NCBI RefSeq assembly: GCF_031143425.1
Contig: NC_090448.1
Span: 334,502,177 to 334,566,176, forward strand
Source: Pleurodeles waltl
Taxonomy: Eukaryota > Chordata > Amphibia > Caudata > Salamandridae
Reading direction: 5' to 3'
Length of the DNA: 64,000 nucleotides
In this document: piece after piece, positions 45,538 to 56,140 of the stretch
How the letters are laid out: every line of letters begins with the position of its first letter
Numbering within the stretch: position 1 is the first letter of the stretch
Translations under genes and position numbers: made by a program
The notes under the pieces: model-generated
Told to the model about the DNA's origin: nothing
The model's input: only the letters and a program-made list of their open reading frames with translations
The model's database searches: none

Positions 45538-47439
45538 CTATCTGCCCCCCATCACATATTCCTTTGCTTTAATCTCAGACGTGAATACTTCTGTTTTCCC
45601 ATTCAATATTATTTTGAGACGAGCCGGGGCTAGTAAATACGCTTCCCCGCCTTTCTCTAAGACTGGTTTAATAAGTTGTCGGAGCCGCCATCTCCGTTCC
45701 ACAGTGGCATGACAAAAATCAGGACGGGTGAAAAAAGTCACCCCATCAACAGTGCGAGGGGTATTTGGACGGGTTTTATCCAAGATCTCCTGCCGTAATA
45801 AATAATTCCCAAAATAAGCTAAAACTGCCCTAGGGTATTTAGAGTCCGCGCGTTGGCCCCCCTCTCGCCGGTTTGACGGAAACCTATGTACACGCTGCAA
45901 TTCATTCTCCCAACTCCAGCTCCCTAGTTCCGGGAAGGCATTGCGCAAAAAGTTAATCATGTATGTCCTTATATTGTTTCCCTCTAGCCCCTCTGGTATG
46001 CCCAAAATTCGGAGATTATTCCTTCTCTGCCTATTCTCAAAGTCTTCCAATTTCCACATTACGTCCGTCAGTTGTTCGTCCTTCATAGTATTCTGTTCTT
46101 TAAGATTGACAACATCCTCCTCGACTGCTACAATCCTTTCTTCCATTAAGGACAGTTTAGATTCAATTTCTGTGCATGATTTTGCTACTTTGCGCACTGT
46201 CCCCTGTAGTTTCTTCGTAGCCACCCTTGCACGTCGACTTTCAATCCTAGTTTCTGTCTGCAGCTCTTTAATTGAACTATAAATTGATTGCAGCATTCCT
46301 ACCTCAGCCCCCATTGCCGACGGACCATAAGTGCGGGGGCCTATATCTGATTCCTTGTTGCCATTAGCTGAGCCCTGAATAGTTATAGATGAAGAATCCG
46401 TGAGTCCGATACCTGAATAGTCCCATTTCAAAGTTCTACCGCCCGAGGCTAGCGCATTTTCTAGGGGCCCCTGGGCACAAGGCCGTGTGTTAACCGCTTT
46501 ACGCTGTCGGCGCAGCTGTCAAACTGTAGGTTCATTGCTTGAAGTTTTGTTTTCTGTCTCCGATGTTTCGCTGTCCTCAGACCCGCCAAGACTATGATCG
46601 CCACTGCTGAGATCAGACTCTTCCGTCAGAGAGTAAAATTTATCACTATTGTCTTTCCCCCATTCCACCGCTTGGGGGTCTTTTCCTGCCATTTTACTCG
46701 GGTTTTTGGTATTTGAGACAGTCTTATATAGGTTCTCTCCTTCTGTTAAAGGTCTAAATATAGATACACCTCCTTCCCCCTCCTGATGTTCCAATCGTTC
46801 AGACCCGTCATATTGTTGTGCTTGAGGCTGCCTAGTTTCGGCAGTAGGGCCGGATTTCTTTTCCTTTACCTCCGTCTGGTTGTCTTCCGCCTCAGGCATA
46901 CTCTCCGTGCCTTTTTTAAAGTTCACAGGAGGATCATTATTCATTTTACCCCCGCTTATGCTGCTACTGTTCGGAAGAGAGTCTATACCTACCATCTCAC
47001 CGAGGGGGGTTAAATGAGCAGGCCGTATATCCTGTGCCCCCCCTGCAAGAAAAGTTATGATAGTAGATTGACTTTTGCCCTTGACCTTAATTTCAGTCGG
47101 GGGGGTAATACTAATATTCTCACTTGTCTTAACGCTACTCAACATATTTTCCCCGGCTGGTTTAGCTGCAGTTGTCATCAGGCGTTTATTAGTTCCCGTC
47201 AGTTCTCCTTTGCCTCGGCCAGCCCGTGTCACTTTTACACCTTCTATCTTTTCTATCTTTTCTCCCAGATTCCGGAAGGGCTTGGGAGGCATCTTGTTCT
47301 TTAGTACATGTGCCAATAGCCTAAATAGTCCTTTTACCCCGGACGATACTACGGCTGAATCCGCGATTATTTGTTTTGCCAAGTTTTTCCAGAGCCATAA
47401 GGGGGTATATAAATGCAAACCGGAGTTATTTTGCAGCAT
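45538..47439 (-). CDS. L1 ORF1, one in-frame stop
   Basis: A continuous frame of 634 codons is interrupted only by TGA at 46521-46519 (codon 307). The N-terminal half is Ser/Glu/Lys-rich and looks disordered. A methionine at 'MPPKPFRNLGEKIEK' (about codon 50) is a likely alternative start. About codons 382-471 form a heptad-like coiled coil (many L, I, E, K). From codon 472, 'RRNNLRILGIPEG' is the RNA-recognition domain signature of L1 ORF1p, followed by a basic C-terminal domain to 'KEYVMGGR'. The product is an RNA-binding trimeric chaperone in known L1s. The N-terminal region is much longer than in mammalian ORF1p (about 340 residues). Confidence 0.88.
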
Positions 47440-48323
47440 CTGAGATCTCAGATATTTATTCTCTCTTAGTATTATTTCCCCCTTCGTTTTTCCCCCTTCT
47501 TCCCCCCTTTCTCTTCTTCTTTTTTTTTTTCCCCCCCTACCTCTCCATTTTACCCATTGTTCTTTTCTCCCCTTTATTTTTTATCCTTTCCACCTTACTG
47601 TAGAATGGGGCGCACCTGGAATGACTGTTTCCGCCTGATTTCCATCCGAACTGTCTGTCTGCTCTTCTTCCTGGTTTTCCTCCTGGTTTTCCTCCTGGTG
47701 ATTCACCAGTCTGCTCATCTGGGTGAAAGCAGAGTTCTCATCCCGATAATCTTTTTCTCCTTGGTCCACACAACTGCAAAAATCTGGTTCTGGAAAGGAC
47801 TCTTCAACCCCTTGTGCCTGGGGGGTCGCAAAAGGACTGTCCAAACACTTGTACAGCCTCACCGTGCAGCTTTTGCCCAAACGCCACTAACTTGATGCAG
47901 TTTCTTGATTCCTCCGTGCAGGAAAAGAGAGAAAAAAAAAAAAAAAAAAAAAGAAACCAGACAAGCCGAGATCGGCCCGGTTCACTGCTCCGCTCCGTGA
48001 CGGCCACCTCGGAGCCGCTACACCCTCCACTCCCCCCGGAGGCAGAATCGCGAGGGAGGGAGAGAGAAGAAAGCGGGCCGAGTTCGGCCCTGATCCACCG
48101 TCCGGCCGTTTCTGGCCGTCTGGTTGGCCGCACCGCAACGGCCGCCTCGGCCGCCGCAGCCGTTTATGCCGCGGGGAAATACGGGCCTCCTAGGGCTAAT
48201 CCTGCCCGGCTGCTCTGCTACGGCCGTCGCGGCCGCCGTGCCTTCGGCTCCCCTTCGGCTCCCCTGATGGGCGGGACTGCGAGAGCGCAGTTACGCTGAC
48301 GCTGACGCCATGTTGCTCCTCCC
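47440..48323 (-). promoter_or_regulatory. L1 5'UTR and internal promoter
   Basis: The region is strongly CpG-rich between about 48000 and 48310 on the minus strand, with repeated GGCCG and GCGGCCG words. The extreme 5' end (48323 downwards) reads GGGAGGAGCAACATGGCGTC, very close to the start of human L1 and its YY1 site. An acidic frame at 47880-47581, with short tandem 'NQEE' repeats, lies in the leader. A T-run of about 21 (A-run on plus, 47932-47952) and purine-rich tracts near 47460-47600 follow. Confidence 0.7.
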
Positions 48324-51300
48324 TGCCTACAGGAGACACATGTGGAATATAAGAATGATGGAATTTTGGGCACACTCGGTATGAAAGTAATTGTTCGATC
48401 AGAACAAGAGGGTAGAACTAAAGGGGTGGCGATATTAGATCGGACTAATAAATTAAATTTTACTAGGCAGAAGGCGGATAGGGGAGGGAGATGGGTAATT
48501 GTAGAATGTGGCTATGGACATGGTAGCTTTACACTTTGTTCGGTATATGGCGCGGTCACGGATGACTCAACAGTGTTAGATACCCTGGCTATAGAATTAA
48601 CAGGATGGGCCCCCCCGTATATTCTATGTGGTGATTGTAATCTTAATGGATCCTGGGAGGAATTACAGGATGTTTTAGCTCCTACAAAGAAGTATCAAGG
48701 GCGGAAACCCCGAGTATATAATGCAATGGTCGCTATTCAGAAAGAACTAGGATTAGTGGACGCATGGGTGAGATTATGTAAGCCAGATCCTGGATATACT
48801 TATTATTCGGCCCCACATGTGAAAGTAGCACGACTTGACTATTTTCTGATCTCTCCTGTGTTATTAAACCAGGGTAAGATGGAGCTATATCCGCGGGTTG
48901 TATCAGATCATAATCCTTTAGTACTAGAATTGGAATTGGATGGGTTAGAACCAAAGGAGAGGAGGTGGACATTTGAAAGAGGACTTCTTAGGAACCCGGA
49001 ATATTGTACACACATGAGCAAGTGGTTAGCTGAATTCCTGGGGTTTAATCAAGGGACAGCTCCGGTAGAGATAGTCTGGGATACTTTAAAAGCCGGAATA
49101 CGTGGTGAAACATTGAGTTTTAGCATGATAAAGCAAAAAAACACCCAAAACAGAGTTAAAGATCTTCGAATGAAATTAAGTAGGTTGGAGAGACAACTGG
49201 CTTCAGCAATAGAAACGGGGGGTGATGTAAAAAAGGCCCAGGAGGAAGTTGTAATAGCTAAAGCTGCAATTAACAAAACTCTGACCCAAAAAATAGCGGA
49301 GAAATATTTAGCACAGCGTTCATTAGGATATGAGTTCGGAGAAAAAGCAGGACGTTTATTAGCAATACGGGCAAGCCAGAAAACAGCATCCGGGATTATT
49401 AGAGGGATTAAAGATTGGCAAGGACAAATGGTTGTTGAAGTGGATCAAATTAGGCAGGTTTTCCACAGATACGACACGGAATTATATGATGACACATCTA
49501 TATACTCAGAGGAAGAAATGTTAAAATTTTTAAGCCACATCAAAGTTAACAAACTAACGGAGAGTGATATCCTAAGCCTAGGGGAACAGATAGATATCTT
49601 GGAAATTGATAAAGCTTTGGGTGATTTAGCCATTGGTAAGGCCACAGGTCCCGATGCAATTCCTCTAGAATTTTATAAAATATTTAAAGCCATTCTGCTT
49701 CCGGTAATGTTAGAGCTGTTTACTCAGGTGCAGAGTGGAGGGGCAATTCCTCCATCATGGGATACGGCTAATATAGTAATGTTTTTGAAAAAAGGGAAAC
49801 CCGCATCAAATCCGGCGTCATACCGGCCAATTACACTAATCAATAGCGATACTAAAATATACTCAAAGATATTAGCCGCTCGACTATCTCTGGTGATTAG
49901 GAAGATAGTTTTCCCTAGACAGCATGGGTTTGTCCCAGGAAGGGATACCACCGATCATATTCGAAGAGTCATAGCACTTTTGGATGCTACAGAAGTGGAT
50001 GAGGAACCGATGGCAGTGGCATTACTTGATGCGGAAAAGGCATTTGATCGGGTGAGCTGGAAGTATTTATGGCATGTATTGGAGTATTATGGGCTAGGGA
50101 AGAAATTTATTGTAGCAATAAGGGCCCTATATAGATCACCGGCAGTAAAAATACAACTGATGGGGGGACAATCGGAGAGTGTCCCGGTTAAGAGAGGTAC
50201 TAGACAGGGATGTCCATGCTCTCCACTCTTGTTTGCTGTATATATAGATCCTTTGCTTAGACAGATCGAAGATAACAACAAGATTCCACCAATTCATAGG
50301 CAGGGATGGGATATAAAAGTACTAGCCTATGCAGATGATATTGCTATATTAACTCCCACCCCTGATCCGGCATTGAGTGAGGTTGAAAAGGTGGCAATGA
50401 AGTTCGGAAGATTCTCTGGTTACCTTTTAAATAAAGATAAAACGCAGATACTGATTAATCAATACACTAGCACTCAGGATACTCGAAGGGTGGATCATGC
50501 AGTATATCTGGGCATAGATATTACGCCACAAGTAGGAGAAATTGTTAAGTTAAATCTGGATCCCATAATTACTAAAGCAAGACAAGATATGTGCAGATGG
50601 AATAATTTACATTTAACTATTATGGGGAGGTGTAATATGGTAAAAATGATTTTTCTCTCTAAGTTGCTGTATTTGTTTCGGGCTATACCGTTGGGCTTTA
50701 ATAATCCTAGATTTAAAGAGATAGATAGAGTGGTTATGAGATTCATATGGGCATATGGTAAATGTAGAAGAGCAAGTAAATTTATGTCTCTCCCCCGAGA
50801 AAGGGGGGGGTGGTCTTTACCGAATATAAAATTATACCAAATGGCAGCAGCCTTTCAGTATATGCGCCCTTTATGGGGTTCCAAAAAAGAAGGGATACAT
50901 GAAGAGGACTGCCCTAATATATATGAGCTGCAGATAGGAGCAGCAGCTAATGGGTGCCTGGTAACATTTCATGAGCCCGGGTACTACAAGAAAACTCAGT
51001 ATAAGGTATTGAAGGCGGCCTATAAATGCTGGCGGCCATGGTATAAAAAGAAAGGATTTGGCAGATATAATTGGTATACCATGATAGAAAAGAATCCATT
51101 GCTCCCCGACATATTTAAAGATAAATTTATGGCAAGCTGGGTCTCTGTAGGAATAGAGAGGCTGGGGAATCTCTTTGACAATTCCGGGGTTAAGGCATTT
51201 GGTGATTTACAGAAGTGTTATGGTTTAGAGCGGAGGGATTTTTTTAAATATCTACAGATACGAGACTTCCTTTTAAGGAAAACAGGAGGGGTGCAGGGAT

Positions 51301-51464
51301 TTAGGAGTGTTCAGGTGCTGGATGATATTTTGGCTAATCCTAATATATCAATTAGGTCAATCTATCGATTACTAATGTCAGAACAGCCCGATGACTTAGA
51401 GAAGAATTGTGAAAAGTGGAGTAAGAAATTGGAAGATGGGAGTAAAATCTTTTTAAGGTCATAG
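48324..51464 (+). CDS. L1 ORF2 endonuclease-reverse transcriptase, main part
   Basis: The frame runs from 'CLQETHV' (48324; no ATG, because the N-terminus is on the other strand) through 1,040 further codons from 48342. The endonuclease shows the catalytic Glu in QETH, 'LCGDCNLNG', 'ARLDYFLIS' and the 'SDHNPLVLEL' motif. RT has 'GKATGPDAIPLEFYK', 'SYRPITLINSDTKI', 'HGFVPGRDTTDHI', 'LLDAEKAFDRVSW', 'RGTRQGCPCSPLLF' and the catalytic 'AYADDIAIL' (Tyr about codon 663 from 48342). ORF2p nicks the target and primes reverse transcription there. The frame closes at TAG 51462-51464 after a frameshift; coding similarity continues one frame over. Confidence 0.95.
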   Translation, partial: CLQETHVEYKNDGILGTLGMKVIVRSEQEGRTKGVAILDRTNKLNFTRQKADRGGRWVIVECGYGHGSFTLCSVYGAVTDDSTVLDTLAIELTGWAPPYILCGDCNLNGSWEELQDVLAPTKKYQGRKPRVYNAMVAIQKELGLVDAWVRLCKPDPGYTYYSAPHVKVARLDYFLISPVLLNQGKMELYPRVVSDHNPLVLELELDGLEPKERRWTFERGLLRNPEYCTHMSKWLAEFLGFNQGTAPVEIVWDTLKAGIRGETLSFSMIKQKNTQNRVKDLRMKLSRLERQLASAIETGGDVKKAQEEVVIAKAAINKTLTQKIAEKYLAQRSLGYEFGEKAGRLLAIRASQKTASGIIRGIKDWQGQMVVEVDQIRQVFHRYDTELYDDTSIYSEEEMLKFLSHIKVNKLTESDILSLGEQIDILEIDKALGDLAIGKATGPDAIPLEFYKIFKAILLPVMLELFTQVQSGGAIPPSWDTANIVMFLKKGKPASNPASYRPITLINSDTKIYSKILAARLSLVIRKIVFPRQHGFVPGRDTTDHIRRVIALLDATEVDEEPMAVALLDAEKAFDRVSWKYLWHVLEYYGLGKKFIVAIRALYRSPAVKIQLMGGQSESVPVKRGTRQGCPCSPLLFAVYIDPLLRQIEDNNKIPPIHRQGWDIKVLAYADDIAILTPTPDPALSEVEKVAMKFGRFSGYLLNKDKTQILINQYTSTQDTRRVDHAVYLGIDITPQVGEIVKLNLDPIITKARQDMCRWNNLHLTIMGRCNMVKMIFLSKLLYLFRAIPLGFNNPRFKEIDRVVMRFIWAYGKCRRASKFMSLPRERGGWSLPNIKLYQMAAAFQYMRPLWGSKKEGIHEEDCPNIYELQIGAAANGCLVTFHEPGYYKKTQYKVLKAAYKCWRPWYKKKGFGRYNWYTMIEKNPLLPDIFKDKFMASWVSVGIERLGNLFDNSGVKAFGDLQKCYGLERRDFFKYLQIRDFLLRKTGGVQGFRSVQVLDDILANPNISIRSIYRLLMSEQPDDLEKNCEKWSKKLEDGSKIFLRS

Positions 51465-51979
51465 AATTAGGACACACTATTCTACTTTCCTCCTCCCTCC
51501 AAGCGCAACATTATAAAACCGTATTTGATCTGTATTATACCCCAGCTCATCTTGTCAAATGGGGCAGCTTGCTGGGAACAAGCTGTCCAAGATGTGGGAT
51601 GTATGGAACAGATATTATACACGTCATGGCTACATGCGGGGAACTGAAGGATTTGAAGGAAGGTATTCAATCTGTATTGAAAGAAGTTCTGGGATATGAT
51701 TTAATCCTTTCCTCTGAGGTAATGGTCCTAGGGGTTAGTGGCGAAACGGACAATCTGTATGAAGCATTTATTTTTGTGGCCATGGCAGTATTTCGATTGT
51801 GTATATCATCCGCCTGGCTTAATGTCCGACCTCCGTCCTGGCAGCAATGGTTGGCCAGATTATTGGCTGTGTATCATCTGGAGATAGCATTATATGAACG
51901 TAAAGGGAAACATGCAAGGAGGAAAGGGAGGGTAATTTGGGGGGCATTTCAGGATTGGATGTTAGCTCATAATAATTAA
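51464..51979 (+). CDS. L1 ORF2 C-terminal zinc-knuckle region, frameshifted
   Basis: In the frame starting at 51464 the protein continues 'ELGHTILLSSS...LYYTPAHLVKWG' and the Cys-rich motif 'CPRCGMYGTDIIHVMATCGEL' (C-x2-C...H-x4-C), about 51584-51645. It ends at TAA 51977-51979. This is the C-terminal domain of L1 ORF2p, needed for RNA binding. A single frameshift near 51455 separates it from the main ORF. The combined ORF2 would be about 1,250 codons, close to the family length. Confidence 0.88.
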   Translation, partial: ELGHTILLSSSLQAQHYKTVFDLYYTPAHLVKWGSLLGTSCPRCGMYGTDIIHVMATCGELKDLKEGIQSVLKEVLGYDLILSSEVMVLGVSGETDNLYEAFIFVAMAVFRLCISSAWLNVRPPSWQQWLARLLAVYHLEIALYERKGKHARRKGRVIWGAFQDWMLAHNN

Positions 51980-52139
51980 ATGTTTAAATCAAAATGGTAT
52001 GTCATCATGTAAAGAGATGGTCATGTGTCTCCCAAAGGTTTATCCCCTGCTGGGCTAAAATTGTTTTGTTTTCTTATTTGTATTTGTTGTATGATACCTT
52101 ACCTTTCCAAAAAAAAAAAGAAAAAAAAAAAAAAAAAAA
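51980..52139 (+). other. L1 3'UTR and A-rich tail
   Basis: A short 3'UTR of about 130 bp is followed by an A-rich tail (52109-52139) with scattered G. No canonical AATAAA is obvious just upstream. Confidence 0.75.
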
Positions 52140-52150
52140 GAAAAAATGCC
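52140..52150 (+). repeat. L1 target site duplication, right copy
   Basis: Exact copy of 44976-44986, directly after the A-rich tail. Confidence 0.85.
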
Positions 52151-52470
52151 AATTTTTAAATGCCTTTACATGGGTAATAAATAACAGCCGCAGCTGCAAT
52201 GCCACTAGCACCAAAGTAATACTATCAGTAACTAGTTTCCAAGGATGTATGATTATCAACCAAATATCACCTTTAAATATGTTTTGGAAATTATGAGTTT
52301 TTTAAAAATACACCTTGTCTCAGAAACACATTTTTCAATTTCGGTATACATACAATAATTCAACTAAGTAAAAGCTTATAATTAAGCAGACTGTGTTCCA
52401 TACAGGGGAGCTACTTACAGGTAGCTGGAGAGCTACCAATAGCTCACAAGCTACTTGTTGGAGAAATCTG
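52151..52470. repeat. Right part of the repeat interrupted by the L1
   Basis: It continues the host sequence after the L1 and ends with 'GGTAGCTGGAGAGCTACC' and 'CTCACAAGCTACTTGTTGG' (52421-52465), a typical end of dispersed 'GAGCTAC' elements. Directly beyond, gypsy linker sequence begins. Confidence 0.5.
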
Positions 52471-52471
52471 A

Positions 52472-54150
52472 TATAGGAGATCATTCTCGAAATAAATCTC
52501 AGGAGGTGTCACCAGCTGCCAGGGGCTCACCTTGCCGTCTCAAACTCTCTAGAGTTGGGCACTCCTTCTGAGCTAAACAGAGCTCCTCCCTGGCGGGTGC
52601 ACGCTCAACTTGCCATTCTGAAAGCTGATGTAGGTCTCCCAGGGCTCCAATGTCCTGCACGGTAGGCTCTAGTGTGGCCTTCTCTGGGGCCCCCTCCAAC
52701 CCCCCACTCAAGTGGAACCAGAGCTACTGGGTAGTAGTTCTTACTGTTGTCTACCACTTCAAGCTGATGCAATATGTTTGGGATTACCTGTTCTGAGGAC
52801 ACCAGATGATACCTTACAGTACTCATACTGGCTCCTGTATCCCTCAGAGCGTCTATCCTCTGCCCATTGATGGTGACCCACTGGCTGTACTGGAAGGCAC
52901 ATGGGCTTTTGGCCCAGGGACACTAGTTTAGCCTTTGCTCTACCCCCACACTATCTGGGGCAGTCTCCTCCCTAAACACTTAATTGGCCAACCCTTGGTG
53001 TGACTACTAGTGGGGGCCAGTTCCCTCTTGGAACACATGGTATCTCCCTTCATGTGCCCATACCTGTAGCACTCATGGTACTTGGGGATACAATTCCCCG
53101 TATTTTCTTTAAAGAAAAAAAAAAGAAATTCTTGTGGACTGTTTGGGGAATGGTCTTTTTCCCCTGTGAACTGTTTTGGGGGACTTGAGAGAGCTCCTTA
53201 TTTTTATCTCCCCCCTTTTTCTTCTTATGAGATCCTTTGGAAATCCCCCTTATATGCCTTTTTGGACACGCTGTTGCTGAACAAAAGGTCCGCCTCCTTT
53301 GCAAGCTACCTGGAGTCAGTTAGCTTGCTGTCAATCAGGTGTGTTGTTACAACTCTGTAAAGAATGTACTGAGCATGTGCTTTCTCAGAATCAGATTGTA
53401 CAGGCTCATAGAATTACTCACATCGCTACCCCTCACCCAACCTTGCTGGAGTAGTCCACCCAAGACTTGTTTGGTTGTTTTTGGCTGTCACTGAAACTGA
53501 TATGATATTTCTTAGCGATCAGCCCAAACTGGGTGAGTAAAATGGCCTTCAGGGGGGCACACCTCATATGATCTGCCCTCCAGTGTCAGAAGTCTCCCAC
53601 CCCACTCTGGGCATGTAATGCCACAGGCTTGCTCCCCAATCCTTCTCTGGGACCCTGTGCAATCTAAGGGCTTCCTCATAGACAGGAAACCATTTATCTA
53701 TCTATATCATCACATAGCTAGGCACAAGGTATTGGGGGAGACGGCCTCTCACCTCTCCTTTGGACACTGGATTGCTTCCATCATTGCTGCTGGACTCTGT
53801 TGCTTGCTTTGCTTTAATGTCCAGATCCTTCAGGCTCACCACATGAGCCAAGGCCAACATCCTTTCGGCCAAGCCCCTCTCAGGGTCAGCTGTTTCTAGG
53901 GCCAGTTTATTTTTCTCGAGGCCCTGGGCAGCCTCATCTGCCATCCTCTTGGTCGCAGCCTCCTCCTTGGCTCCAATTTTAATTTGGCCAGCTGCAGCCT
54001 GAACGTCCTCTCAGCTGTTCTGAACTCCAGCCCCTCTGGGAATAGACCTTGGAAAGACACAGTGCTCCATGCAATGACATGGGGTTCCACTCCCGAGGGT
54101 GAGTTGTCCTCCTCTTCTGAGTGATGCAGCTCAGGAGCTGTGCTCAGGTC
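52472..54150 (-). pseudogene. Ty3/gypsy gag and protease, decayed
   Basis: Read on the minus strand from 54150, a gag N-terminus is rich in Glu, Leu and Arg ('LAKLKLEPRRRLR', then 'MADEAAQGLEKNKLAL', 'LPQYLVPSYVMI'). Damaged sequence continues to about 53000. The protease has the active site 'ALRDTGASMS' (about 52845-52815), preceded by 'QWVTINGQR' and followed by 'VRYHLVSSEQVIP'. The linker that precedes integrase in such elements ('KECPTLESLRRQGE') ends at about 52472. Several frames are used, so this is a pseudogene. With the IN-RT piece at 39.7-41.2 kb on the same strand it could be one split element. Confidence 0.75.
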
Positions 54151-54159
54151 CTTCTCCTG

Positions 54160-56140
54160 GCCCTCTGGTAGCTTGGCACAAAAGCAGTGAGGGGTAAATT
54201 AAAGGCAATGTGTAACATATTGATACAACATACAAGCAGTAATAAAGTGAACACACCACACAAGAAAACTCCCACACCAATTTAGAAAAACAGGGTAAAG
54301 TTTAGTAAATATCCAATCAGCAGAACATGTGTTACGCAGTTTCAAATATTTCAGTGAAAATAGCACTGAGAAGCAAATAGTACCAATTATGGTAATCTGT
54401 TTTTGCTGGACCAGGACAACGTCATAGGTCTAGGCTGTCTTTGCTAGAGCGCACGCTGGGCACATTACCAAGCTGAGGCAGTGCCTTGTGTCCTTGTAAT
54501 CAAGATTCAAAGGTTGCATTGGCCTGGGCCACACTAAGTCCAGGAGCCGCCGAACAGAAGCTGCGATGCTTGGTACTGCATCAAGATGCATTGGGCTGGG
54601 TTAGTACTGTTGCAGCCGCCAATCAAAAGCTGTGATGCTGGTGCTGAGATGCGTCATGCTGCATTGGGTTGATAAAGCCACTGTACCAGGGCAACACTAA
54701 AGAAACTTGGGTCGAAATGTATCACACTGGGTTGGTGCTAGGGTAGCCACCAATCAGGAATTGCAATGCAAGGTCCAGTGTTGGGGAGCGGTGCGCTGCA
54801 TTGGTTCCAATCAAGCCACCAGTGTGGAGCTTGTGACGCAAGGACTTGCATAGAGAAGCATCGCATTTTGTTGGTTCTGATGAAGTCGCCAGTCAGGAAC
54901 CTGTTGTTTCCCAGTAGCTCAGAACTCAGAACACAGGTTGACTGACCCTTGGAGATACTCTGTAGTCCTGGGTTAAATCAGTAAGGTAGGCAGCAGGGCA
55001 GTCCTCAAACAACTGGGCAGTACTCAGGCAACTGGCCACTCCTTCTTCTTGTAGAGTGTGCAAGTCCAGCAGTGTTGTGAAAAGTTAGTCTCAGGGTCCA
55101 ATATTTATACCTGGTGCCAGCTTTGAAGTGGGAGAATCTTCTAGACTTTTCCCATTATCTAGCTCTGGAATTTTCTTATTTCCCTTGCCCAGGCCCCAAA
55201 ATGTCTGGAGAGACAAAAGGCTAGTATGAATTTCTTTGTCAGTGTCGGAGGCAACCTCTAGTGTGCAAGTCTGGTATGTGACAGCTCCGCCTTCATCCAT
55301 CTTGTCAATACCCTGTCCTCCTTTGTGACACTGTCTCTGAGTAATACACAAAGGCCAACTGCCAACTACACATAGTCATGTGACGCGGGACACAAGTTGC
55401 AGGCACCATATGGTTATGACAAGAAAATGCCAACTTATTTAAGGTGGCTTTTTTAATACTGTGGCTTATAATTTGAATTGACCATTAAAAAGAATTTTAA
55501 ACTTCAATTCTTTAGCAATCAAAGATGACATTTCTACCAGAAATACTTAATACTCCATATCTTATCCTATGGAAGAGGTAGGCCTTGCAGTAGAGAAAAT
55601 CACATTTAAGAGATTTTCACAACCAGGAGATGTAAAAGTTAAAAGTACATATCCAACTGTTTAAATACAACGGACCCTGCCCTATGGGCCGTTTAAGGCC
55701 TACCCCAGGAGGGACCAATATGTAATAAAAAAAAGTTTGAGTCTGGCAAAAGATTATTTTGCCAGGTCTAAGTAGCAGTTCAAAACTACACAGCAGACTG
55801 CAGAGACAGGCCTGAGACATGTCTTAAAAAGGCTACATTAGTGGGCGGCACAATGAGTACCACAGACCCATTAGCACCATTTTATTTAGAAGCCCTGGGT
55901 ACATGTGGTACCACTTTACTAGGGACTTACAAGTAAATTAAATGTGCCAAAAAGGTGTATATCAGGTTTAAGCCAAGTTTACCTTGTTTTAGGGAGAGGA
56001 CAGATGCACTACAGCACTGGTTAGCAGTGGTAAAGTGAACAGAGTCCTAAAACCAATAAAAACAAATTCAGAAAAATAAGAAGAGAGAAAGCTAAACAAC
56101 TTTAGGGGAACCACTAAAAAGATAACAGGTCTGACAGGCT
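54160..56140 (-). mobile_element. Probable 5' LTR of the gypsy element
   Basis: The region lies just upstream of gag. At its gag-proximal end it has 'TAGCTTGGCAC' and 'CAATGTGTAA' (54168-54215), and at its distal end 'ACTTACAAGTAAATTAAATGTGCC' (about 55926-55949). Both match, in the same relative positions, the complete solo LTR at 41820-44357. The exact ends are not clear, so the coordinates are approximate. It contains several diverged copies of a 'GCCGCCAATCAGAAGCTG' / 'GATGCATTGGGTTGGT' unit between 54540 and 54900, which look like an internal tandem repeat of about 60-130 bp. Confidence 0.65.

Larger units (their letters stand above)
44987..52139 (+). mobile_element. L1 retrotransposon with full 5' end and 5' inversion
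   Basis: A 7,153-bp L1 insertion lies between exact 11-bp target duplications. From left to right it is an inverted 5' segment (44987-48323, minus strand: ORF2 start, inter-ORF frame, ORF1, 5'UTR) joined to the 3' segment (48324-52139, plus strand: rest of ORF2, 3'UTR, A-rich tail from about 52109). The 5' terminus, read as GGGAGGAGCAACATGGCG, resembles the human L1 5' end with its YY1-type site. Damage is light (one stop in ORF1, one frameshift in ORF2), so the insertion is fairly young. This copy cannot move, because ORF2 is split across both strands. Confidence 0.92.

Noticed and set aside
45079..45712. Pyrimidine-derived plus-strand frames of 129-188 codons
   Set aside because: They are the antisense of the purine-rich L1 inter-ORF region and the end of ORF1.
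47814..48299. 161-codon plus-strand frame in the CpG-rich region, suggesting a host gene promoter
   Set aside because: The CpG-rich block is the 5'UTR of the inverted L1. The frame is antisense and of biased composition.
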